15,446 bases of DNA from Deltaproteobacteria bacterium. Lineage in GTDB: Bacteria; Desulfobacterota; G020345765. The notes under the pieces are model-generated. The model ran no database searches, had not been told where the DNA came from, and saw only the letters and a program-made list of their open reading frames with translations. The stretch spans positions 1 through 15,446 of the forward strand of contig JAUWWP010000028.1 of the NCBI GenBank assembly GCA_030616835.1, written 5' to 3'. The position numbers and the translations under genes are program-made. Shown one piece after another: positions 7,032 through 14,044 of this stretch. Position 1 is the stretch's first letter; every line of letters begins with the position of its first letter.

Positions 7032-7609
7032 AAATAAGTAGGTCTGAAACTCGATATTCAGTTATTGTTTCATTATTGTTGCTTTCTTTCGGTGCTGGGT
7101 TATTTTCGATCTGCATTTTCAAGCTATTAGGATTTCTAATTATTCCGACATCCTTTTTTATTATCCTTTTGTTATTTGGTATGCCACTTGGTGGGCTTCT
7201 GTCTTTAAAGTTTTTCACTAACAACACCCGCGGCTTTATGAAAAGCCTTACCCTTCTCCAGATTACCATGGTTTTCTCAATCCTTATAACTTTCCTTTGT
7301 ATAAGGGTAAGTACACCTTGGCTTTTTTATTGCATTCTTCAGCCCAGCAAGATCTTCTTACCAACGATAGTTGTGGTTACGCTTTTTATAATTATGCAAA
7401 GCATAATGTTTATACCCTTTTTTGCTGCGTATGGAGCATGCGAATTTGTTGGATATCAGTTGGGTATGAAATTTCTTCATCAAAAAAGTAGTATAGTATA
7501 TGCTATTTATCTCTTTGGACTTACAGCAGCATTTGTATTTTTAAGAGGGTTGCTTGGAACTTTGGGTATCATTCATTTTATTATAATATCAATTTTAGTA
7601 ATAATTTAG
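7028..7609 (+). CDS. N-terminal membrane segment of interrupted spermidine-synthase-like protein
   Basis: First open part of the interrupted gene, 193 codons. It is almost entirely hydrophobic with about five or six helices (around 11-32, 36-60, 74-93, 109-135 and 150-192). The segment IPFFAAYGACEFVGYQLG followed by YAIYLFGLTAAF matches the conserved last helices of the N-terminal membrane half in fused spermidine-synthase-like proteins. Its ATG overlaps the TGA of the TMTC-like gene (ATGA), so it is translationally coupled to it. If no readthrough occurs, the product is a truncated membrane protein. It has no recognisable enzyme domain alone. Confidence 0.6.
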   Translation: MKISRSETRYSVIVSLLLLSFGAGLFSICIFKLLGFLIIPTSFFIILLLFGMPLGGLLSLKFFTNNTRGFMKSLTLLQITMVFSILITFLCIRVSTPWLFYCILQPSKIFLPTIVVVTLFIIMQSIMFIPFFAAYGACEFVGYQLGMKFLHQKSSIVYAIYLFGLTAAFVFLRGLLGTLGIIHFIIISILVII

Positions 7610-7621
7610 GTAACAAATATT

Positions 7622-8014
7622 TTGCTTAGAAAACATCGATCATTATTGAGAAATGTATTTATGCTTTCTCTAATTGCTTGTTTCTTTATTCCAAATATAG
7701 ATGACAACTTTATGAGCTTAATCGAAATTAAAAATTTTGGTTCTTCCCAATTCAGCGAAAAGGCCATAAGAGAAAGATTCGAATTAGTTTATAGAAAATG
7801 GTCTAAATATGTTTATATAACTTTTATTGAAGATAAAAAAACAGGATGTATCGCAAGTTATTACAATGGATTTTTTATATGGACATATCCCAAAAATACC
7901 TTCACAGGAAAAGAGTATCGTAAAGCAAATGAAAATAAAATATTCCCTTATTTTCTGTTAGATGACAATGCAAAGGTTGCGATTATTGGCGCTGGGGGAG
8001 GGAAGCAGGTATGA
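7622..8014 (+). CDS. middle segment of interrupted spermidine-synthase-like protein
   Basis: Second open part, in the same frame as the flanking parts. A start at TTG 7622 is only nominal: there is no good ribosome site, and four sense codons separate the TAG from it. It contains one hydrophobic helix (around NVFMLSLIACFFIPNI), then the N-terminal strands of the aminopropyltransferase fold (YVYITFIED, GCIASYYNGFFIWTYP), and stops right after the nucleotide-binding strand VAIIGAGGGKQV. Ending inside motif I shows this is a fragment, not an independent protein. Confidence 0.5.
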   Translation: MLRKHRSLLRNVFMLSLIACFFIPNIDDNFMSLIEIKNFGSSQFSEKAIRERFELVYRKWSKYVYITFIEDKKTGCIASYYNGFFIWTYPKNTFTGKEYRKANENKIFPYFLLDDNAKVAIIGAGGGKQV

Positions 8015-8020
8015 GAAGCA

Positions 8021-9301
8021 TTGGAAAGTGGAATAAAGGACATTTATGCAGTTGAAATAATACCGGAAGTAATTGATGTTCTCCAGAATGAGCTTAATTA
8101 TTATGTAGATGATGTTTTTAATCAGCCAGAGGTTAAGGTCTTTAAAATGGAAGGGAGAAGATTTTTAAATGAGTCTATGGAGAAATTTGATTTAATTTAT
8201 ATCCCTCAGAAAGAGTCAGCGATATCTACTTTAAAATCAGCAATTGAAGTATCTTCATTTCTCTTTACCATGGACTCTTTTAGGGAAATGAAAGAGTATT
8301 TAAATGAGGGAGGAATTATTGTAATCGAAAAGAATGCAGAATTAGATTTTAGAGGAATAAAATTTAAACAGTACTTTAGCCAGTTTAAGAGCCTTGGATT
8401 TGTTACCTATGGTTTTGTTAATAACCCATATTATCTGGATATCATTAAGAAAAGAGTAGGAACTGATGATATAGATATAAATAAAATTGGTGGTTTAGGT
8501 CGTTTAATTATTATTGCCTACAATGGTAAGATGAAAAAAGGAATTGAGGATAGTTTGAGATATTTTCTCAAGGAAAATGGCTTTATTGAAGTATCTGAAA
8601 TTGATTCCTCGGATATTATGTTAATTACTGATGATAAACCATACAATGCAAGTGTATTTTCTACTTTTTTAGATTTAAAATCAATTTATACCATTTTGCT
8701 AAGTTTTCTTCCACTTATTATACTTTTAATTTGGGGATTGATTAATTTTATGAAAAAAAGAATTTATTCGTATGGAATAAGTTCTAAGAATTTTTACTGT
8801 TTATTATTATCGGCATTTTTTGTAGGGATTAATTTTATTTGCATAGAAAATTTTATTATCTTCAAATTATATAAATTTCTTGCCATCCATTTAGATGCTG
8901 TTTTTATTGGAACAATTATTTTTTTAATTCTTACCGGTCTCGGTAGTCTGCTTTTACCTACCAAAAAAACTCCGATTATCTATATAATCATTGCAACATC
9001 AGTCATCGGCTACTTTGTTTTTAATAAACAACTATTTATATCGTTAGTTATTATCTTTCCCTTTGCGATTTTGACAGGTACATTTTTCCCTTCGTTATTT
9101 TGGGGGCAGAAAGAGAGACTTTTTGTAGTATTTGCGATTGATGCGGTGGGCACTCTTATAGGGGGATTAATATCACTATTTATTCCTATTTTTATTGGAT
9201 TTAAAGTATTTTATACTTTTACTATATTCTTTTTTATCGGTTGTTTCTTGTTATTAGCTTTTTACCATCAGCAGTTGAATCCAAATAATGCGAATACGTA
9301 A
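8021..9301 (+). CDS. C-terminal segment: rest of methyltransferase-like fold plus membrane domain
   Basis: Third open part, 426 codons from a nominal TTG 8021, though sense codons continue back to the TGA at 8012. It begins mid-motif with the second strand DIYAVEI (acidic residue that binds the ribose in this fold). VKVFKMEGRRFL follows, where family members have Asp-Gly-Arg or Asp-Ala-Arg (here Glu-Gly-Arg), and then EYLNEGGIIVIEK. From about residue 218 onward it is a membrane domain of about seven helices. VVFAIDAVGTLIGGLISLFIPIFIG is the hallmark helix pair of spermidine-synthase-like membrane proteins. Without the first half of the Rossmann fold it could not be an active enzyme. Confidence 0.6.
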   Translation: MESGIKDIYAVEIIPEVIDVLQNELNYYVDDVFNQPEVKVFKMEGRRFLNESMEKFDLIYIPQKESAISTLKSAIEVSSFLFTMDSFREMKEYLNEGGIIVIEKNAELDFRGIKFKQYFSQFKSLGFVTYGFVNNPYYLDIIKKRVGTDDIDINKIGGLGRLIIIAYNGKMKKGIEDSLRYFLKENGFIEVSEIDSSDIMLITDDKPYNASVFSTFLDLKSIYTILLSFLPLIILLIWGLINFMKKRIYSYGISSKNFYCLLLSAFFVGINFICIENFIIFKLYKFLAIHLDAVFIGTIIFLILTGLGSLLLPTKKTPIIYIIIATSVIGYFVFNKQLFISLVIIFPFAILTGTFFPSLFWGQKERLFVVFAIDAVGTLIGGLISLFIPIFIGFKVFYTFTIFFFIGCFLLLAFYHQQLNPNNANT

Positions 9302-9302
9302 A

Positions 9303-9362
9303 TGTAGGGGTTCAATTTATTGAACCCGATAAATATTGGGCTCGATGAATCAAGCCCCTACA
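9303..9362. repeat. REPIN-like twin-hairpin element (60 bp)
   Basis: The element begins TGTAGGGG and ends CCCCTACA, a perfect 8-bp terminal inverted repeat. Inside are two separate hairpins: GGGTTCAA-TTTA-TTGAACCC, and a GGGCT...AGCCC stem with one mismatch, joined by about 10 AT-rich bases. The GTAG head, CTAC tail and paired internal palindromes match the plan of REP doublets (REPINs), which RAYT transposases mobilise; no RAYT gene is in the window. It sits one base after the stop codon at 9301 and could also affect transcript ends. Confidence 0.65.
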
Positions 9363-9388
9363 CTATTAGAAGAGGTGTTAATTAAAAA

Positions 9389-10327
9389 ATGAGGATAATC
9401 GTAACCGGTGGATTAGGTTTTTTAGGTTTTAATTTATGTAGATACCTACTTAGTCTTAATAATGAGGTAACAGTTATTGATCGCTTTGGTTTGTCAGACA
9501 AAGATCATCATAAAGAATTATGTAAATCAGGTATTGAATATATAGTTCATGATATAATCGAACCTATAGAGATCGATGGTAAAATCGACCAAATATATCA
9601 TTTAGCATCAAGAGCAAGTCCAAATGATTATCAAAAGTATCCTATTGATACTGCTCTAACTAATTCTTTAGGTACTAAAAATATGTTAGATTTAGCAAAG
9701 GGGAAAAATGCGAGGTTATTATTTACATCTACTTCTGAAATTTATGGCGATCCTCAAGTATATCCTCAAAGAGAAGACTATTTTGGTAATGTGAATCCTA
9801 TTGGAATTAGAAGCTGTTATGTTGAATCAAAGAGATTTGGTGAAGCATTAGTAATGGCTTATCATAGCGTCTTTAGAACAGATGTTAAGATAGTAAGAAT
9901 ATTTAATGCATATGGTCCTGGAATGAGGCCTGACGATGGTAGAGTAATTTCAAATTTTATTAACCAGGCAATAAAAAGTGCTCCCGTTACCATTTATGGT
10001 AATGGAACTCAAACAAGAAGTTTTTGTTATGTTGATGACGTAATTGAAGGTATTTATAGAATGATGAATGCTGAAAGTTTCATTGGTCCGGTTAATATTG
10101 GAAATCCTTATAATATCAGTATAAAAAAAATTGCTAATTTAATTATTAAATTAACCGACGCTAAATCTAAAATTGTATATTTAGAGTTACCCAAAGATGA
10201 TCCTATTAGGAGAAGTCCTGATATAACTTTAGCTAGATTGAGGTTGAACTGGGAACCTAAAATTAGTTTAACGGAAGGTCTTAAAAGGACTATTAAATAT
10301 TATAAAAATTTGAGAGTTTCCAGGTAA
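9389..10327 (+). CDS. NAD-dependent epimerase/dehydratase, UDP-glucuronate decarboxylase-like
   Basis: Extended short-chain dehydrogenase of 312 residues, most like UDP-glucuronate decarboxylase (UXS), which makes UDP-xylose from UDP-glucuronate in an NAD-dependent reaction. Visible: the NAD fold GGLGFLG (7-13), Asp31 after strand 2, the UXS-like stretch DQIYHLASRASPNDY (67-81), STSEIYGDP (114-122), catalytic Tyr144 and Lys148 in YVESK, RIFNAYGPGMRPDDGRV, and TQTRSFCYVDDV near the nucleotide-sugar site. The wording VNPIGIRSCY is strongly UXS-like, though a 4,6-dehydratase or 4-epimerase cannot be excluded. The ribosome site AGAGGTG lies at about 9371-9377. The gene is AT-rich like the interrupted gene before it. 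It likely supplies a pentose to the surface glycan. Confidence 0.85.
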   Translation: MRIIVTGGLGFLGFNLCRYLLSLNNEVTVIDRFGLSDKDHHKELCKSGIEYIVHDIIEPIEIDGKIDQIYHLASRASPNDYQKYPIDTALTNSLGTKNMLDLAKGKNARLLFTSTSEIYGDPQVYPQREDYFGNVNPIGIRSCYVESKRFGEALVMAYHSVFRTDVKIVRIFNAYGPGMRPDDGRVISNFINQAIKSAPVTIYGNGTQTRSFCYVDDVIEGIYRMMNAESFIGPVNIGNPYNISIKKIANLIIKLTDAKSKIVYLELPKDDPIRRSPDITLARLRLNWEPKISLTEGLKRTIKYYKNLRVSR

Positions 10328-10330
10328 AGA

Positions 10331-10360
10331 GAACGCTTGAAGGATTTTTGAGGAAACTCC
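10331..10360 (+). repeat. 30-bp dispersed repeat, copy 2
   Basis: Same-orientation match (26 of 30 by eye) to 131-160. It starts four bases after the epimerase stop codon and is non-coding here. Confidence 0.6.
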
Positions 10361-10366
10361 CGGGAT

Positions 10367-10425
10367 TTAACTGGACTTCCCCTCGATAATTGGATGTGAA
10401 AAAATTTTCGGGGAAGTCCAGTTAA
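10367..10425. repeat. 16-bp perfect inverted repeat
   Basis: The arm TTAACTGGACTTCCCC (10367-10382) is exactly complementary to 10410-10425, with a 27-base AT-rich loop. A T-run follows only 25 bases later (10451-10457), so it is not a standard intrinsic terminator, although it could still mark the end of the epimerase transcript. It may instead be a small mobile-element remnant or a protein-binding palindrome ahead of the gsp genes. Confidence 0.6.
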
Positions 10426-10435
10426 CTTGGTTAAC

Positions 10436-10464
10436 TTGACTTAAGGCCTCTTTTTTTATATGTT
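10436..10464 (+). promoter_or_regulatory. candidate sigma-70 promoter for gspLMN
   Basis: TTGACT at 10436-10441 (5 of 6 to consensus) and TATGTT at 10459-10464 (4 of 6) are 17 bases apart, about 48 bases before the GspL start. The -10 box is mediocre and the site is only a prediction, but it lies where a promoter is needed, since the epimerase gene upstream is unrelated and ends before a long inverted repeat. Confidence 0.35.
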
Positions 10465-10511
10465 ATTAATTAGTGAATAAAGAGATTAATTCCTATTAGC
10501 AAAGGAAGCAG

Positions 10512-12083
10512 ATGCCTAAGAAGATCATTGGATTGGATATCGGGAGCTATTCGATCAAAGCCGCAAGGCTGGAGAGCAGTTTTAGCGGCTTTGAGCTGGA
10601 GGCTTTTTACGAGAAGCCTCTTCCCCGTGAGTCCGGACCCCCTTCGGAGGAGGTGATTACCTCCACGCTCCGGGAGTTAGTCTCGGAAGGGGAGATGGAC
10701 GGTTATACCTTTATCACCTCGCTCCCCGGCAATCAGATTTCCACCAGAATTATCTCCCTTCCTTTTACTGAGGAGAAGAAGATCGATCAGGTGGTGGGCT
10801 TTGAGGTGGAAGGAGACCTGCCCTTTGCCCTGGAAGAGCTGGTGGTCGACTATCATATCCTGCAAAAAAAGGAGAACGAGTCAAGAATACTGGTGGCAGC
10901 AGTTAAGAAGGAGCTCTTTAAAAGTTATCTCGGGATTCTTGCCGCTGCCGGTATCGACCCCCGGATTGTGGACATCGATTCTCTTGCTCTTTTTAACCTT
11001 TATCAGATGCTTTCGGAGGAGGAGAAGGAGAGGTGTCTTTCCTTGATCGATCTCGGAGCAGCGAAGACCTCAATCTGCATCTTCAGTGGCGGTCAAGTTT
11101 TTTTCATTCGCACCATACCTCTGGCCGGTGATGCCATAACCGAGGCTATTCAGAAGGAGTTTGGATTCTCTTATACCCAGGCCGAGGAGCTGAAGCTTCG
11201 CAGTGAAGAGCTCAGCCAGGGGGAGAAGAAAAAGATCTCACAGACGATAAAGGGAGCCCTTGATCCATTGCTCCAGGAGATTTGGCAGACTTTTTACCAT
11301 TCTGGGGAAATGAGCATAAAAAGAGTGGAGAAAGCCTTTATCTGCGGAGGAACCTCCAGGTTACCGAATCTCCCGGAGTACCTGGCAGAAAGGCTGGGTA
11401 TTGAGGTTACGAAATTAAACATTCTTAAAGAGATACCTCACCGGCTTCGGAAGACTTCGGAGCTGGATAGTATCTCGCCGCAAGCTCTGGCCTTGGGCTT
11501 AAGAGAAGTTGGCGGTGTGGAGGTCTCCCGGGTTAATTTTCGTAAGGGAGAGTTTTCCTTCAGAAAGGCTATTAAGGAAATTCAGGGGAAGCTGATCTTT
11601 GCTGGGATCATTACCTTGGTCATTCTTCTATTGGTTTTCTTCAGCTTCTTTTCCCGGTATTTTCAGCTTAACTCCCAATATCAGGATCTCCGGAGAGAAG
11701 TGAAGGCCATCTTTGCCGAGACCTTTCCTGATGAGAGAAAGATTGTCGACCCGGTTAGACAGATGCAAAGTAAACTGAAAGAAATGAAGAAGAAGATTGG
11801 CTATAATTCGGAGAGTAATGGTCCGATCCTGGATATTCTCCAGGAGATCTGCGACCGGGTCCCCCAGGAGATAACAGTTGATATCGAGGATCTGCTAATT
11901 GATTTCGAGCAGATTCGTATCAAAGGAAAGACGGAGTCCATTGAGGCGGTAGATAAGATTAAAAATGGGTTAATGAAGAATGAGAGGTTCAAGAAGGTAG
12001 AGGTGAAAGATACCCGCAGGGGTGTTGATGAATCGAGCTTTAACTTTCAGATAAAAATTTCTTTGATGGAAGAAAAGGAATAA
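10512..12083 (+). CDS. gspL: type II secretion protein GspL (PilM-like + PilN-like)
   Basis: Inner-membrane platform protein of the type II secretion system, 523 residues. The N-terminal ~330 residues are an actin-like PilM/GspL cytoplasmic domain with the ATPase-fold motifs GLDIGSYSIK (7-16), LIDLGAAKTSI (178-188) and ICGGTSRLPNL (277-287). The linker VNFRKGEF (341-348) matches the start of PilN proteins. One transmembrane helix spans about 361-380, and the periplasmic part is a coiled coil (about 385-440) followed by a ferredoxin-like PilN/GspL domain. In known systems GspL binds the GspE ATPase through the cytoplasmic domain and GspM through the periplasmic one. The start ATG has AAAGGAAG upstream. 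A type IV pilus PilM-PilN fusion is the alternative, but the GspM and GspN genes next door favour T2SS. Confidence 0.85.
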   Translation: MPKKIIGLDIGSYSIKAARLESSFSGFELEAFYEKPLPRESGPPSEEVITSTLRELVSEGEMDGYTFITSLPGNQISTRIISLPFTEEKKIDQVVGFEVEGDLPFALEELVVDYHILQKKENESRILVAAVKKELFKSYLGILAAAGIDPRIVDIDSLALFNLYQMLSEEEKERCLSLIDLGAAKTSICIFSGGQVFFIRTIPLAGDAITEAIQKEFGFSYTQAEELKLRSEELSQGEKKKISQTIKGALDPLLQEIWQTFYHSGEMSIKRVEKAFICGGTSRLPNLPEYLAERLGIEVTKLNILKEIPHRLRKTSELDSISPQALALGLREVGGVEVSRVNFRKGEFSFRKAIKEIQGKLIFAGIITLVILLLVFFSFFSRYFQLNSQYQDLRREVKAIFAETFPDERKIVDPVRQMQSKLKEMKKKIGYNSESNGPILDILQEICDRVPQEITVDIEDLLIDFEQIRIKGKTESIEAVDKIKNGLMKNERFKKVEVKDTRRGVDESSFNFQIKISLMEEKE

Positions 12084-12092
12084 GGAAAGCAT

Positions 12093-12671
12093 ATGAAGAT
12101 GATAGGTTCAATTAAGGAAGTGGTTGCGGAGAGATTCTCAGGCTTTTCTCGGAAGATTGGCTTTTCCAAATTGAGCAAAAGAGAAAAGGGCGTGGTTGGC
12201 GGCGGAAGCCTGTTAGTCCTCATTATTCTTATTTATGTCCTCCTCATCTCTCCCTTTAGCAAACGAATAGCCCGTCTGGAGGAACTCATTAATGCAGAGA
12301 AGGTGGAGCTTAGAGAGATGATGATCCTGAAGGAACAGTACCGGCAAGCTCAAGATCGGGCTAAAAAGATCAAGCCCCTTCCTCCTAAATTTTCCTTTCT
12401 CTCTCATCTGGAGACCCTGGCGAGACAGTCCAATGTCAAGATCGACTCCATCAGGCCTGGCTCTACTGAGACCTCTGGTTCCTACAAAGAGACTCTCATA
12501 GATGTCAAGATAGAGAAGATAACCCTTGACCAGTTGGTGGAGTTTCTTTACAAGATTGAGATTTTTGGGGATTATCCCCTGAAGGTTAAGAAAATTCACA
12601 TAAAACCTACCTACAAGAACCCCCAATATCTTGAGGTTTCCTTTCAAATTGTGAGCTTACAGCCGGCATAA
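12093..12671 (+). CDS. gspM: type II secretion protein GspM
   Basis: Bitopic inner-membrane protein of 192 residues that partners GspL in the T2SS assembly platform. The N-terminal KLSKREKG (26-33) corresponds to the family's LSxRER motif just before a single transmembrane helix (about 34-53). Next comes a periplasmic coiled coil (about 55-92) and a C-terminal PilO/GspM-type ferredoxin-like domain with the pattern LETLARQSNVKIDSI (106-120) and a final strand YLEVSFQIVSL. The length is normal for the family. The ribosome site AAGGAA overlaps the gspL stop codon, so the two genes are coupled. PilO is the alternative name by fold. Confidence 0.8.
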   Translation: MKMIGSIKEVVAERFSGFSRKIGFSKLSKREKGVVGGGSLLVLIILIYVLLISPFSKRIARLEELINAEKVELREMMILKEQYRQAQDRAKKIKPLPPKFSFLSHLETLARQSNVKIDSIRPGSTETSGSYKETLIDVKIEKITLDQLVEFLYKIEIFGDYPLKVKKIHIKPTYKNPQYLEVSFQIVSLQPA

Positions 12672-12672
12672 A

Positions 12673-12723
12673 GTAGGTCGGGCATCATGCCCGACATAAT
12701 GGCGGGCTGGAAGCCCGCCCTAC
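12673..12723. repeat. REPIN-like twin-hairpin element (51 bp)
   Basis: The element starts GTAGGTCGGGC and ends GCCCGCCCTAC, terminal inverted repeats of 11 bp with one mismatch. Inside are two strong hairpins: GTCGGGCAT-C-ATGCCCGAC (12677-12695) and GGCGGGCT-GGA-AGCCCGCC (12701-12719). This has the same GTAG-hairpin-spacer-hairpin-CTAC plan as 9303-9362 but an unrelated, GC-rich sequence. It begins one base after the gspM stop and could reduce readthrough into gspN. Confidence 0.7.
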
Positions 12724-12750
12724 AATCTGAAGCGGAAGGGGAAACGCCAT

Positions 12751-13692
12751 ATGGCGGTTAAGGAAAGTATGAAAGAATGGGGAGCGAAACTGGGTCAGAA
12801 GATCTTAGACCTGCGGGAGAGGAGGTCTCGTTGGTGGGCTATAATTGGCTACCTACTGCTGGGAATTTCGTTGTTTCTCCTTTTTACCTATTGGAGTTTT
12901 CCCTATCCCCAGTTAAAAGAGAAGTTGATTCGCCGTCTGGAAGCTGAGACCCACCTTCGGCTGGAGGTCAAGGATTTTCGGCCAAGCTTCTTTACCGGGT
13001 TAGTTCTCAATGGAGTTAACATATCTTCCGGGCTGATTTCGGAAAGCCCCGCGCTTTTGTCTTTGCGCCAACTGCGCCTGCGAATCTCGATTTTCCCCTT
13101 GATTTGGGGCTCACTTTCCCTGAAACTTTCCTCGGATCTTTACGGAGGACACCTGGCCGGAAGGTTCAATAAGAGAGGTTCCCGGGTATCTGTTTTCTGT
13201 GAGTGGGAGGACCTGGAGATTGAAAGATACGTTCTTCTCCAGGAGACCTATGGCCTTAAGGTTAGCGGAAAGTTTGCGGGAGAGATGGATCTGTTCATCG
13301 ATCCTAAGAATTTCTCTGATAATAAGGGGACTGCCTCCTTCCAAATCAAGGGAGCAGAGCTCAGTGAGTCTTCTATGTTTGGGCTTTTCAAACTGCCGGG
13401 GATGAGCTTTGATAACTGCCAGGGCAAATTAGTGCTGGGCTCCGAAAGATTAGTGGTAGAGCAGGGAAGCCTCATGGGTAAGGATCTGGAAGGGGAGATA
13501 GAAGGAGCTCTTGGCCTGCAAAAGGAGCTAAGCCAGAGTAGTATTGATTTAAGGGTAAGGCTCAAGTTAGCCAAGAGCTTATCCGGGGAGTTAAAGGGAA
13601 TATTGTCTTTGCTCCGGATAAAGGCCGACTCTAAAGGATTCTATAATTTTTCCATTAAAGGAAACCTGGCTCAGCCCAGACTGGGAAGATAG
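12751..13692 (+). CDS. gspN: type II secretion protein GspN-like
   Basis: 313-residue protein resembling the GspN group found in Leptospira-type, deltaproteobacterial and candidate-phylum T2SS operons, related in fold to AsmA proteins. A short basic N-terminal cytoplasmic part is followed by one transmembrane helix (about 29-45) and the segment YWSFPYPQLKEKLIRRLE. The rest is a beta-rich periplasmic domain with typical phrases such as LRLEVKDFRPSFFTGLVLNGVNIS (about 70-93), with no catalytic motif. Its exact role in secretion is not established; position after gspL and gspM is the strongest argument. The start ATG 12751 has GGAAGGGGA about eight bases upstream. The REPIN-like element separates it from gspM. 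Confidence 0.72.
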   Translation: MAVKESMKEWGAKLGQKILDLRERRSRWWAIIGYLLLGISLFLLFTYWSFPYPQLKEKLIRRLEAETHLRLEVKDFRPSFFTGLVLNGVNISSGLISESPALLSLRQLRLRISIFPLIWGSLSLKLSSDLYGGHLAGRFNKRGSRVSVFCEWEDLEIERYVLLQETYGLKVSGKFAGEMDLFIDPKNFSDNKGTASFQIKGAELSESSMFGLFKLPGMSFDNCQGKLVLGSERLVVEQGSLMGKDLEGEIEGALGLQKELSQSSIDLRVRLKLAKSLSGELKGILSLLRIKADSKGFYNFSIKGNLAQPRLGR

Positions 13693-13709
13693 TAAATAAT
13701 TTCATTTAA

Positions 13710-13821
13710 TTCAGGGAATGGCAGGGAGTAGCCCTGTCCGCCATAGTCCCGATGTCCATCGGGACGACGGCGGAAGGGAATAGCAGGGACTTGAAACCTT
13801 GCATCCTATCTATTGACATTT
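13710..13821 (+). repeat. complex hairpin-rich intergenic repeat, short copy
   Basis: Second copy of the 4702-4930 repeat. Positions 13710-13785 match 4702-4777 with three mismatches and include the GTCCCGATG-TC-CATCGGGAC stem-loop at 13746-13765. The copy continues with GGGACTTGAAACC and ends at TTGACATTTT, lacking both extra segments of the long copy, so this is probably closer to the ancestral form. It follows the gspN stop by about 18 bases and its stem-loop may act on the gspN transcript end. Confidence 0.75.
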
Positions 13822-13837
13822 TGAGAAAGAGCAAGGA

Positions 13838-14044
13838 ATGAAATTAACCGGGGATTCTGACGGGATTGAGGAGCTAAAATTCATTAAAGAAAATAAGATA
13901 TATTATCTGAAGTTTCTGCTGAATGAGGCTAAAACCAATACCACCCGGTGTGCTGAATTTAAAGGCAGGGACGGCAAGACCAAGTATCGGATTACCTTTC
14001 ATGATCTAAGTGGGGAGATAAGAATAGAGAAGGCACCGGATTAA
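13838..14044 (+). CDS. small hypothetical protein
   Basis: 68-residue frame that I do not recognise. The sequence is charged, with no membrane helix or signal peptide, and has alternating hydrophobic residues (LKFIKENKIYYLKFLL, then KYRITFHDLSGEIRIEKA) suggesting a small beta-rich domain. GCAAGGA lies immediately before the ATG, an unusually tight ribosome site. It starts 17 bases after the TTGACATTTT end of the repeat. It could be a real small gene, the C-terminal piece of a larger lost protein, or a chance frame. No T2SS family match is evident despite its place after gspN. Confidence 0.4.
   Translation: MKLTGDSDGIEELKFIKENKIYYLKFLLNEAKTNTTRCAEFKGRDGKTKYRITFHDLSGEIRIEKAPD

Larger units (their letters stand above)
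7028..9301 (+). pseudogene. spermidine-synthase-like polytopic membrane protein, interrupted by two in-frame stops
   Basis: One reading frame runs from ATG 7028 to TAA 9299-9301, broken only by TAG at 7607-7609 and TGA at 8012-8014; there is no frameshift. Joined, the ~757 codons give the known fused layout: an N-terminal membrane domain, a cytosolic aminopropyltransferase/SAM-type Rossmann domain, and a C-terminal membrane domain. The TGA falls inside motif I, between GAGGGKQV and EALESGIKDIYAVEI, where family members read straight through (often a Leu; TTA to TGA is one change). The TAG could come from a Leu, Gln or Trp codon. The simplest reading is a recently inactivated gene. Stop-codon suppression or a recoded code is possible but unsupported: TGA ends the preceding gene and Trp is TGG throughout. 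The natural substrate of this membrane-fused group is unknown. Confidence 0.75.

Noticed and set aside
6847..7269. 140-codon minus-strand frame
   Set aside because: It overlaps the convincing TPR repeats and the membrane segment on the plus strand and is a shadow frame.
8012..8014. Selenocysteine or pyrrolysine insertion at the in-frame stops
   Set aside because: The family has an ordinary hydrophobic residue, not Cys, at the TGA position. No clear SECIS-like hairpin follows, and needing both TAG and TGA recoding in one gene is implausible.
10443..10460. Intrinsic terminator at the T-run after the epimerase
   Set aside because: The only strong stem ends 25 bases before the T-run; no GC-rich stem directly abuts it.
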